A DNA stretch of 64,000 bases from Sphagnum compactum (Eukaryota; Bryophyta; Sphagnopsida; Sphagnales): contig OZ234497.1 in NCBI GenBank assembly GCA_965153455.1, forward strand, positions 7,440,001 to 7,504,000, in the 5' to 3' direction. Positions within the stretch are counted from its first letter, which is position 1; every line of letters begins with the position of its first letter. Made by a program: the position numbers and the translations under genes. Below, one piece after another: positions 35,401-47,300 of this stretch. The notes below the pieces were generated by a model, which saw only the letters and a list, made by a program, of their open reading frames with translations, was not told the origin of the DNA and searched no databases.

Positions 35401-38400
35401 AGTGAATCTTTTCCTTAGTACTCTGGAATTGTGATGGAAACTCAGTACAGCAGTCTACTGTCATGCACAACTCATCATCTCTGTCAGGGGCTGATGAAGT
35501 CAGCATTATGGCTGATCACTACCATGCATGATGCTGGTCCCTGGGCTAGTGAGTCTGTTGCTTTCTTATTTGTTCTTTGTGTTGCCTTTTTGTGTCTGAA
35601 AATGTTGAACTCAATGTCAGGTCATCTGATTTTCAGATTACTGAAATTTGTTTGTATGGACTTGTCCTGAAACTTATGAGACTGGTTGGTATATGTTCCT
35701 GCCTTCAGTTGGGAAGCAAAAGTAGAGACAGAGGGAGGGCACTGGGCAGTTTGTTATCAATCTGCATCCTGCTAAATATGCTGATGAAAGTTGCTATCTT
35801 TTGCTCTTTGTGAATGTGGGATGGTTATCGGCAGAAGACCAATTCATGAGATGCAACATGTGCTTCAGTGTGCAGAAGTCACAAGACGGACAGAGGATTT
35901 GGCTTTAGTGAATGAAGCTCTTAAAAAGGAGATTGAAGAACGGAAGCGAGTACAGGAGGAGCTGAAGAAAGCAAAGGATGCAGCTCAGCAGGCTGACAAA
36001 ATGAAATCACAGTTTCTGGCAAATATGTCACATGAGATTCGGACACCTCTCAATGGAATCATTAACTGTACTGAGCTGTGTCTTGACACTCACACTTCTC
36101 CAGAGCAGCAAGAATATCTTGACCTGGTTTGTCATCTATCATTATGAACTTGCAGATGTGTCCTGGAGGGTGTTGTGGGGATGGCCAAAGCAGTTGCAAA
36201 CTTTGTCCTTGACAAATTCTGCATCATGTCATTCTCTGTGTTAAGAGTTTGCAACTGGCTGCTGGGTTGATATCAATTCGCCGTAGATGCTACTCACATA
36301 TTTCAAAACCGTACATGAAACTTTAGTGAATCATTATAGCGGTTTGTGGCTTTTGCACTTTGCTATGGGCTGTCTGTATGCTTGAGTGGTTATAATACCT
36401 GATGATATTTCAAGAGTATGTCCAATTTCTACATGTTGGAGTGTTGTTGGGACGAAGTCTAGCTCCTAATGCTGCCATGGTTGGAGGGGAGCAGGTTCGA
36501 TTTTCAGCTAAACATTTGATGAGAATTATTACAGACATCTTAGATTTCAGTAAAATAGAAGCAGGGAAGCTGGAGATGGAGGATATTCAGTTTTCTCTGT
36601 ATGACCAGCTTGAACATGCTGTATCTGTTTTGGCTGCCCGTGCCAACAAGAAGGGATTAGAACTAGCATGCCAGGTCGACGAATCTGTGCCAGACCAGAT
36701 CATTGGTGATCCAGGTCGACTGTTTCAAGTGTTTGTCAACCTTATTGGTACTGCCCCAACTTGCTGCAACTGAGCTTCAGTTGAAATACATGGATGTCAT
36801 GCCTATCAACGTCTTCATTTCAGCTGTAGGATTGTTGCAATGCTGTTAGTCATCAGAGACAGGTTTGGATGTAAGGAGATCAGGTAACCTTAAGATACAA
36901 AGCAGCTCAAATTCACCTCCTGAAATGTTTGTGGACAGCAAGTTGACTCTTGTGATTAAAATGGCTCAATACTCCAAGAGAAGATATCTTACTTCTTGAA
37001 CAGATGTAGTGGGATGAGTATTTGGAAGATCAGCGCACCTCTGATACCGTTACCTGTGAGATACAGGTGAGGTAAGGAGAGTTGTATCTAAAACGTTTAC
37101 TAGACAGAGGTTCACACTAGGAGCCCCATTGGTTTGATGCCACTTAGTCATCTATTCTCTTGCAGGCAACAGCATAAAATTCACTTCAGAAGGAGAAGTT
37201 ATTGTATCAGCTTCTGTTCGGAGCAGGGATGATGAAAACATTGAGCTCTTGTTCTCTGTGAGAGACACTGGTAGGTCCAGCAGGGCATATCTATCCTCAA
37301 GGGTGATCAGAATGCTTGTACTCATCATGCCCTGTGAATAGAGAGTAGGAAATCAAGGATATGTGCTTATTAGGTACTCTAATTTGGAAGCTTTTGTTCA
37401 GATAGTTGATGTCTTTCTAGTCACTGAAATGTTTTGCTACAGCTCCAAGTTTTGCAGACAATGGAATGGATCTTTGCCTTGATGTTGTCTTTCATGCCTG
37501 TTTCAATTTGGAAAGGACCTAAAATGCTGACTGTTGGACATTTTAGGGATTGGAATACCCAAGCACAAGCAGTCGTTGTTGTTTCAAGCATTCTCCCAGG
37601 TGGAGTCCTCCACCACAAGGTATTTGACTGTCAATCAACCTTTACAGTGCTAAGAGTGTGGAGTCACATCATTTGGCCTCATCCTCTCAGTGTCAGCAGC
37701 ATGATCTAGAAAATGTAGTCAATAGTCTGTTTACCAATGAACAAACAACTTGCTGATTGTCGTTGGCTGATAAAACAGTTATGTGTTTCGTGGTTGATGA
37801 AGGTTGTATGGAGGTACAGGCCTTGGGTTGGTTATCTCCTCAAAACTGGCTACAGCAATGGGGGGAATGATGTGGGTGGAAAGTGAAGGCAAAGGCAGCA
37901 CTTTCCACTTCACCGCCAATTTTCATATACCACCTGTTTGTGATCTTCCTTCTTCTCTCAATGTGGATAGGCTGAAGGATATTCCAGTGCTGGTTGTGGA
38001 TGACAACAATACAAATCGAGCCATACTAGTTGATCTTTTGAAGGTTGACCTTTCTATGACCTTTTCTATGTCAGTTTCTGTAGTTATATCTTGTGTTTCT
38101 TATCCATCCTGCTGATTTTTTTTTTGTTAGTTTCCATTCTCTTAAACTCTCTGCTTGCCTTTCCAACTTACTCCTACTCCCATGAGGTTCCCTTGGGACA
38201 CTGAAGCAGTCTGTTTTTCTCACAGCCTGTACATATTGTTCCCCATGGTTCCTCAAAAGTGAGGCATTTTTTGGTGAAGATGAGCTATGGCACCACGGAC
38301 TCTTATGCCAAGAAAAGCTGTCATGAAATGCTGCTGTTAAATACTTTCAATGTGAAATACTCCAGACAAGTAAGGCTCTTGCAACCAACCAAATTCAACT

Positions 38401-40902
38401 ATTGATTTTTGGAGTGCTGATGGGTTGGCAGTTGTTTATTTGCTGCTGAATTGGTGCAGGTATGGGGCATGCTGTCAGTGGGGGTTGATGGGGTTGAAAC
38501 TGCTAAGCATGCACTACAAGAAGCTGTAGGGGAAGATCGACAGTTCAGAGTACTCCTCTTGGACATGTGGCTTCGTGGGGAGGATTCCTCAGACCTGGTT
38601 CATTTTCTTTATGAAAAACCCTGTATCTTGGGAACAACACCTCGATTTTCTGCCCATCATAAGAGTGACAGCATCACCAGTATACAAGGTGTTGGTGATT
38701 TAGAGAATTCAAGCTCAGGCAGTGAAAATGATGAGGTATGCATCCAGGTCCAAACAAGTGGAATCAGTATTGCCTTTTCACATTTGCCAGCAAGGAGGTT
38801 GTAATGTTTTCCTTTGTCCATGGCTCTAAACTTGAGAAGGAATTTGACTCTGGTGAGCAGGTCTTATTAGTATCACTGTTTATTTTCATTGACAATGTGT
38901 TTGGGGCTAATTGGAAACTGTAGGTTGATCCAGAGGTCCCGGCCTCACTGAAATTGTCAATGGAGGGCCTGAGTTCACCAAAAAGACAAATTGAAACTGC
39001 CCCTCCCATCAAATCTTCTCCTTCAGGATGCTCTGAACAAATGATCTCTCAAGTTGCCAGGGAGTCAAGTGTCAAAGCTCCTGATGGGGAACCTCTACAA
39101 CCAAGAGTAGGGTATCTGGAAACTCCTTGTAGGGTGGGAAGTCCTGCTCCTGGTCAGCAGGGTCGTTCTTCTTCAAGGCCCACATCAGCAACTGGGTGGG
39201 TCCCCTCAGTTGTGATGCTCACTTCTGTGGATCACTCGGATGCATCAAAGTGAAGACTCTTACACTCTTTTGATGTCCTTCTGTTCAAAAAACTGTAATC
39301 AAAGACATCAGCTCACTTCCTCTGCTGAGGCCTTCACTTGTACCTCTTCCAGATGCAGGCAGCTTGGAGTACAGGTACACATATCAAAACCAATCAAACG
39401 ATTTGTCCTTGTGCGAGCATTACATCTCACCTTGGGGATGTTGGATGCACAAACTGTGTCACAGGTAACTGTGCCATTGCATCTACCTTTCTGATTTCCA
39501 GTTTCAGTGGCAAGTGGCTTGTGAACATCTTTGGAGGGCCATTGTTTTTGGACATCGGGATGAACTCTTGTAGGCAATCCAGCAGGTGCAAGGTTATGAC
39601 AATGATGTCTCTTGTCATGTTTGTTTTGATTTGGTCAAAACTGAGATAATTGTGAATTTCAAAGTGTTATTGTGGAGTTTTCTCTGCGATCTTGTAGATA
39701 CATATATCTCAAATCTGTACCCATTCGTTGTTGCATGCCTGACCAGGATTTTGTTTCTCCCAATGTGTTTTGAGCAGGGAAAAGCAGTGAATGAGAAGGC
39801 ACAGGGACCTGGAAAAGGATTGCACATCCTAGTAGCTGAGGATAACATTGTGAATCAACGGGTAGCTGTTACACTTTTACAGAAGTGGGGTCACAGTACT
39901 GTGTTAGCCTGCAATGGTGCAGAAGCTGTTGAGAAATCAGCGGAGGGAAACTTTGATCTTATTTTGATGGATGTATGTACCTCTTCGAGCATCCTTACTC
40001 TAATCATTGTACAATCTGTTTGCATTTTGTCATCATTGCCTTTCAAAGGTGTTCTTGTGGGAAGCATGGTAACCCTCAATGGTAGTTACACTTTCTCTGA
40101 TCAACATACATTCCAGTTCTGCCACCAGCCTCAGGTTGTACTGTTGATTATTCTGTTGTGAATTTGTCGCAACCCAAGGCACCACAGGGAGACAGGTCTT
40201 TCAATGTGATTTGGTAAAAGTGCAAACTGTCTTTCTGGTTGAGCATTTGCAGCTGTATGCTACATGAATCAAATGACATACCAGTTTCTGGTCATGTTGG
40301 GAGTTCCAAATTCTGTAGTTTCCTTACCATGCTACAATTCCAATCTCATGCTTCTGATCTCCAAAACACCCTGTTGTTCACCCTATTCCTAATCCCAAGA
40401 GAAGGACAATGTTAATTCGTCCTGTTCCTGGCCCTTACTGATTATCATCCTGTTGTAACTCATCTGGTTCTATCACATGACTAATGACCATGTGGGTCTT
40501 GATACTTCTATAATAAGCATGTGGATTGTCCTGATTGTGAAAGGCTTTGTGTCACCTTGTTGTTCATCTCTATACCTATGCAGTCCAGAATCTGATGGCT
40601 TCACATGTTGCCCACTGCAGGTGCAAATGCCAGTCTTAGATGGCTTCTGTGCAACAACTAGTATAAGGCAGATGGAGAAGAGCAGGCATTCAAGTCCAGA
40701 TTCCATGATGAGGTCAATGCCAATTGTTGCTATGACCGCTCATGCTATGTCTGGTGATGCAGAGCGCATTATCTCTGCAGGTATGGATGGTTATATCAGC
40801 AAACCACTGAATGCTAAGAAACTTCAAGAACTTCTCCAGTTGGTGGCAACTGGACAGCTACAGAAATCCCATTCATTTCAGCCACCGACTGGTGACAGAT
40901 AA
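29466..40902 (+). CDS. Hybrid histidine kinase with HAMP domain and two receiver domains
   Basis: Fifteen exons: 29466-29747, 30313-30753, 33760-34057, 34468-34592, 34971-35150, 35869-36126, 36495-36747, 37166-37270, 37547-37619, 37803-38043, 38460-38735, 38924-39249, 39359-39464, 39778-39972, 40621-40902; 1146 residues. The intron after 35150 uses a GC donor. An in-frame TAG at 29454 precedes the ATG. Layout: membrane span ~83-106, extracytoplasmic sensor ~107-355, second span ~356-378, HAMP ~379-440, coiled linker, HisKA with [15 protein letters not shown] (phospho-acceptor His497), ATPase boxes N (VNLIGNSIKF), G1 (DTGIGIP, 646-652) and G2 (GGTGLGL, 675-681). Receiver 1 has D738/D739, D787, T944 and K963 but a ~125-residue Ser/Pro-rich insert. 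Receiver 2 is canonical (D1010, D1053, T1092, K1114). It should autophosphorylate and relay to an HPt protein. The sensor is not a recognisable CHASE domain, so this is not a cytokinin receptor; the ligand is unknown. Confidence 0.88.
31065..31215 (+). repeat. Kinase-locus repeat, copy B (intron 2)
   Basis: Contains gatgaaggtgatggtctgac, cactcatcattgtgttacc and gttgtggagatttctctgc in the same order as copy C at 32303-32470. Same orientation as the gene. Confidence 0.65.
31370..31500 (+). mobile_element. tRNA-derived SINE-like element in kinase intron 2
   Basis: An A-box-like tagcccaagtggttggga (31370-31387) is followed at 31463-31473 by gggtcaaaccc, a near-perfect RNA polymerase III B box. 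The distance between boxes is longer than in a tRNA, so a functional tRNA is excluded, but a tRNA-derived SINE fits. The 3' limit is not defined; no clear tail or target duplication was seen. Confidence 0.5.
32303..32470 (+). repeat. Kinase-locus repeat, copy C (intron 2)
   Basis: Contains gctgatgaagtca, gatggtctgacacttcgtg, gactgcactcatggttgtg, ccttcaaattgtt and agatttctctgcaat. It is the most complete copy and carries an internal duplication of gatttctc-type text. Shorter pieces of the same family are near 31585 and 35485 (gctgatgaagtcag) and near 39640-39710 (tgtggagttttctctgcgat). Confidence 0.65.
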
Positions 40903-43900
40903 CAGTAGCTTAAATGCGCTTCATACCTCTTTTTCTTGCAGCCATGCTCTTGGGCACTTTTCTCTCAAACTCATTAGAAAACAAAAGGACAGCATGAGCT
41001 TAAGAGTACATTGCCCCAAGCAGCATTCACTGACTTGGACTTGTTGAAAATTGACAGTCTTGCCTTACCATTGAAGCCACAATTGAACACTCAGGCCTGG
41101 GTGATACCTGCCATCATCTGCACAAGAAGAGACCAGGAAAAGATTGATCTCTTCAGTTGTTCTCAATTTGAGATCCTGTGATTAAGCTTGGTATCACAAA
41201 TTATGCATGGACCCTCTGCATGGGTTGCTCTGATAGGCACAGCCTTAATGTTATCAAGTACTCTGTTGCAGCATCTTTGTAGAGAAGAATTGAGCCCTCA
41301 AAGCTGAAATAATAGTGTATAGTGGCACTGTCCAGATTCTCCTGGAAATTATGATGATCTTTGTTGTTGACAGCATTTCCTTTTGGGGAAAAGGTCCAAC
41401 CTTAATGTTGGCCGAACCTGTAAATTAGCTTTTGAAAGATTTGAAGAACAAGTAAAAGAAATGAGTAGATTGCAAATTCTTCTTTTGAATTCAAAGTTTA
41501 AACTTCTTTTGAAGCCACCATTGCTTCATACCTATACAACTGATCTTGCGACAGAAATTCAGTATGTGGGCTAATGTTTGACATTAAACCCCTCCCATTA
41601 GGGGGGACTGATGGAGTGTGGAAATGTCATGGTATGTGGTCAATAGTAAAGACCATGCATTTTCTCATTGAAGGTCCTTGAACATGTGAATGATTTTCAT
41701 TGTCATTCAAACAAGTTCTCAATTTGGTCTTGTGGTATTGTTTCTTTTAAAAATTGGGTGTTCTCTTTCTGGTAGCCTGATTGTTGTCATGTTTCTAAAT
41801 CTGAATCCATAACCTTATTATGGGTAAACTCTCCATTTTTTTCAGGTTGATGGAAATTGTCGGTATTGAAATTCTCTAGTACTGAGAAAGATAATCCGTT
41901 CTGAACATTTTCCCTTGATTCTCATTTCTTTCCCACTAGAGAACACCCATAGTTTGGAGCTAATGAAGTGTAGGCTAAGGACTGAGAACATGGCTGTTCT
42001 GGGAATCAGGGCTTGGCACAAGGTGGGGAGCTGACCACAGGACCCAAATTACCAGAACAGCCCTGTTCAATGTCTTTACCCAGCATACAGATCTGGTAGA
42101 ATTTTAAATGGCTGTGATTCATTGAGAAGGAGATGAGGCACCTTAAACATAAGGTTCTTTAAGAAAAACGAGGAAGCTTATGTGTAAGGTGCCATTCCCA
42201 GTTGAGGCGGAAAATTAACTCAGGGTGAAGTGTCTCTCCACATACACTAGAAAAATTCTCTCAGTTCTTTACACAAGGGGGAATAGTGTCACCTAGACAA
42301 TGAAGGTGAGATGGTCTAATGCTTCGGCAGTGACACACAAAAGGTTTTGATTGTTCTCATGCTTCTGATTTGGCTGGAACCAATAACACGAACTGTATTT
42401 AACATGCATTTTGTGGAGTTTGCTTGGCAATCTCATTGATTTATTTTCTAGCAGTGTTTTCCTAAATGATGAATCATCCAAGCTTAGACACAAATGAAGA
42501 CAAAACACAAAGAAAATTACACTATTCCATTGAAGTTAAAACAATCATGTTTCAAACATATATATGTGCAGGTAGATTGATTAGGGCCTCAATTGTCACA
42601 GGTTTTTTGTCAGTATGACTTTCCCAGTACTTGGCCAACTATGTGAACCTGTCCAGAGTTGAGACTGTATAGTAATCCTCTTCAAGAAGGCCAAGGTTGA
42701 AGGAAGCTATGGATGGTAGCTAATTATGAAGCCTTCCTTGTACGTACAATTGCATAATTATTATTCCATTATGGACATCTACAAAAATGACATTTGGGCG
42801 ATTCACTGATGATGCATCTACAACCATGTTGAAATATGGGATTTATAGCACTAACTGTTTAGAGCATCAAACCAAGCTTTCTAAAAAAAACCTTAATTGT
42901 TCCTATTACCTATAACACATAAACCATTACATCCTTGAGGATTGTAACTGTCACTTTCTATTGCAAATCAATCATGTTCTTCCAAAAGTAAAAAATCAAC
43001 TGAAAGTTCTTCTTCGTCCACCTCTTTGCTTTGCTTTACTACCTTACTTTCTTTTCAAACAATGATATCCTTACACATCGTGCATCTGCACCTAGTTTCT
43101 TATCATTATGCATGTTAAAGGGTCGGATTTTATGTCAAATCATTTTCTCTTGTTGCAACACAAACTAATTTTAGTAAAGAAACCAAGTTGAAGATCTTCC
43201 TTTCACTAACTTCCAAGTTGTATCCTGATTACACACCAAGAACATTACATTATATACATTTTATATTTCCTAATATGTCTACTTCTGCATTATTATTTGT
43301 TAACATAACATCAAATTTTACTAATTTTAAACTGACCAAAAACTTATTAAAGATTTTTTTTTCTTCTATTGTTAGTACGATAAAAAAAAATTGAGGCTCA
43401 TCATTGTTAATTGATCCTACAGTTAAAATACTCAATATCCCTGTCAGTTTACATCAGAATGTAAACTATTCATAGAATTGATGTTCACCATAAAATTTGC
43501 TTAGAACTAAAAAGTTGTGAACAGCACTGCAGATATTCATTAAGTGCACTTTCTTTTGTGCACAAAATTTGTAAAAACCAGATGGTTGTTAATTACCTCT
43601 TCCAGAACAGAAGATAACAGATAACATGAGTCCTCAAGAAGGAATGAGAAACGACACTGAATATTCCTGTACTTGTGTATACTAACAGATTGCAGTGTTG
43701 TGTATATTCATAGATTGTAGCACAGAATGTCCAGGATACAAAAAACCCAGTTCAAATTACATATGTAACTTTGATTCCCATATTCAATCAGGGTGGTGTA
43801 ACAGTGCCACAGTTTCAGCAAATTTCCAGAATTACAAGTTCTTTTGTATCCTACCATATGCAAATACATATTCTTTTCATTTCTTCCCACAATTGTGTTA

Positions 43901-44388
43901 TAGGTTGTCACCATTTGACACTTTCCACCAAAGAGTAGGATATACTGGTGAAGGATGCAATTTTAAGGGATCTGGTAACTGAATTTCGGGCACATGTGCA
44001 CTTTGTACATGTTTTCACAGCCACCATTTGTTACCATTGTTGCTTTACTATTTTTTTTTCTGTGGTCTGTCCCCCACTACAAGTAGAATAACAATGATAG
44101 CCGCAAACAGTGCCACATCCTCATAGTGGAAAAACATTCATTTCACTATCTAACACTCTATACATGCACCACAAATTTCCCTGCAAGTACTACTCTGCCA
44201 TGTCCACCTACACCCAACGACTTCCAACTGCCTGCCACATCATCCATATGGGGGGGCTCAGAGAAGCAAAAGAAGAATGCCAAGAAGAGAGAATATTAGT
44301 GAATGGAGGACATGGGCAAAAGACAACTGCCGCAGATATAGATGAGTTCTATGAATGAACAAAGATGACAGCCTCTGCCCAATTGAAC
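40903..44388. other. Intergenic region between convergent kinase and Hsp110 genes
   Basis: No protein-coding exon is recognised; a 63-codon frame at 41383-41574 has no visible family. The first part is likely kinase 3' UTR. A long imperfect hairpin is present at 41976-42078. The segment from about 42850 to 44050 is AT-rich and featureless. Confidence 0.55.
41976..42078. repeat. Long imperfect hairpin, possible miRNA-type foldback
   Basis: The arm 41986-42011 and the arm 42043-42068 pair at 22 of 26 positions (core ggctgttctgg / ccagaacagcc is perfect) around a 31-base loop, and pairing continues outward to about 41976 / 42078 with a few mismatches and one G:U. Length, near bulge-free duplex and loop size are those of a plant miRNA precursor, but a small palindromic transposon would look the same. 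Confidence 0.4.
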
Positions 44389-47300
44389 CTAATCAGTCCG
44401 CATGTCAGCATCAGGTGTAGATGACATGTTGTCAGTGTCCATAGGATCAGGTACTGGCACTTCCCCAGCAGTCCCAGCATGTCCACTTGGTACATCTTTT
44501 GGTTCAGCAGGAGTTGAATCTGCAGATGCAGCTGGTTTCGGGGGCGGTGGCCTTGGCTTTGTCATAACTGGTTTGCAAAACCTGCCCAGACAAAACAAAA
44601 TACACCTAAATCAGCTTTGGCTCTACAAATTAAGCAACAATGAAAGACAAACCTTCCTTCATAATTCTTGCCATCACATATCATAACACCAAGAAGTCAA
44701 CTGAGCAATCCTGTTCTTGCTTTCGTCCTGAAGATTCAAAGCTACAGTCAATGTAAAAGCACAAACTTCTGCTCCTCACTCAACAATTCCCACTTGGATG
44801 AGGAAACTCTATATACCTATCAAGAAACTCGGTCTTCTTCTTGACATCAGAAGAGAGGAGGACCGGATTTGCAGATTTTGGAAGTGCATTTTGCTGTTGC
44901 TGTTTCTCTTTGAACCACTCTTCTGCTTTGTTGCACTCGATGATCACCTGGTGCAATCAGGACAATAACATCTTAGAGATCCTAGTCATGGCACAGGAAT
45001 GTAAGAGTTAACATGACAAATGGAGACTTGAGAACAGACAACTTGAGTACCTTTTCTTTGTCAGCTGCATCAATATGATCATATTTGGCATCCTTGGATT
45101 GGGCAGCTTCACGGAAACTATTGATGCAGTAGTTCAGTTCGAGAATAGCAGGTCCTCGAAGCTCTTCTTCCTTCTGCCTCTGTTCTAATGGGTCACCAAG
45201 CTGCACACAACCATCCAGGAACTGCACATAAGACATTCTGAACAATGCACAGAGAGCAATGAGATGAAGGAGCCACTCTAAATATAACATTTCTTGTGAG
45301 TATCAAGAAACTCCATTCGCACAATTGAGGAAACCAAGACCAGGCGAAAGACTTTTCCAATTAAGTTAAGAAAAAGTTCAAAATCAGGACTGAAGAGAAC
45401 TGATGAAGAAGAAAACACTGAGAGGAAGAACTAGAACAGAAAGAATAACAAAACTAGAAGCAGTATGAACAGAAGGGATAATCTCTCACTTGTTCAGTAA
45501 CCATCTACAGTAAAATGTATAATAGCAACAGCCAATTTAAAGAGCAGGGATCCTCAACCACACTTTCAATACCATATGCATGATCTACTGACCAAATAAT
45601 TTACCTTTTTCAGTTCCCCAAGCTTGGCTACATACACACTTTTGGTCTCATCTTCCCCGTCCTCATACAGCCAGTCCTCAGTTTGTTGAAGCTTTGCAGA
45701 TAATTCATCTCGTTCATGCTCCGTCACATACTCTTGCAGCTTGTCATAGAGCTGGTACCACACTCACATGAGAAACTAATGGAGAGTATCTATACCTTGC
45801 TAAAAGGTCTATATTGACAAACTGATATTGAAGAAACAAGACTCCTATACACATCAGGTAGATCTAACTCTTTTAGGTGGTAGGTCCCATTCAAGTCAGC
45901 ATGCAGACATTCACACAATCACATAACAATCAAGTTGACAGTCAAGACTTAGCAGTTAAAGGAAGTGAAATAACTTCCATGGACCTGGAATGAAAACTAG
46001 CCAGCAGACATTAGAACTATTGGACAGGAGGAAAAAGGGAACAGAACCTTATTCCGCATGTCATACACATAAGCTTCAACTGCATTCTTTTTATCCTTGG
46101 TCTCTTCCATCACTCGATCCTGAAGTGCCATCTCATACTCTTTCTCTAAAGCCTTTTGCAACTCTGCATGTGGCAAGCCACCAGCCACTACCTCCGTGAC
46201 AGGAACATCTGTCCGCTTTGTTTTCTTCTTCTTCACAACATCCACCTGCATAGCAACAGTCAAGCCTAAAAGGTGCAGAAATGTACTAAAACGATTTGCT
46301 TATCAGAGGCCTTTACAAAGATACTAACAAGAACTCTAGGCTACTTGAATTCCTCCAACACACTCAATGCAAGATACATCAAACCAAAGCATGAAATAAC
46401 CATCACATTGCCAACTTGGACCAAAGGAATCCCAAATCTCTACATTGCCTCCAATACTGTGCTTAAAACATTTGCTGATGGGATAGTCTGCAGATAACAG
46501 GTATTTGATTCAAATGCAAGTTCATAATCCAACAAAAGGTGATCTGATCCATCTTGTGCAGCTCTGCTTTCTCCAATATTGCACTGAGCTCAACGTTCAT
46601 GGGAATCCATTACCCTTCCATTCTTAAGAAGGTTTAGAGACCTGCCCATAACAGATCAAGAATAGAGAGTAGACAGTATCATACCTTCATTGAATCCAAC
46701 CCTGACTCCTGTTCTGCTGCAGATGAATCATTTTCGATACCTGGCTCATTAGCATCAGCATCATCCATCTTTACATCCTTTCCCTCTCCATTGCGGTGCA
46801 CATCAGCACCAGGTATTTCCTTTGACTCTTTTGTAGCAGCCCTTGTAACAGGCACTTCCACCTCTTCCTCCTCAATGAGCTGCAAGGAAGTGAAATGACT
46901 GTTAGAAAACATTTCAAGTCAAAGTACCTCACAACTATTCCAAATATGAGAAAATCCACTTACAGTTGCTGACTCGACTGAAACAATTCCATGCAGATTG
47001 AGACGAATCTTGACTTTGAGCTTTGCCTTCTCTCCTTTGGAAGGGGTGAAGGGACCAATCTGTTCACATTTCAAAACAAACCATGAGAGGTCATTGTGCA
47101 TCTTCTCCTTACAAGAATCTGATCTCCACAAGTTCCAAAACCAAACAACCTATTGATATCAAAAATTCATTGAGACTTACTGAATACCGAACAAAGAAGA
47201 AAAATCAGTGTCAATTCAAAAGGCACAACCTGCAAATTTAAATCCCAGTGCACTACCAAAACTTTACAACAGGTGCTAGAACCAAGACTTAGAAGAGGAT

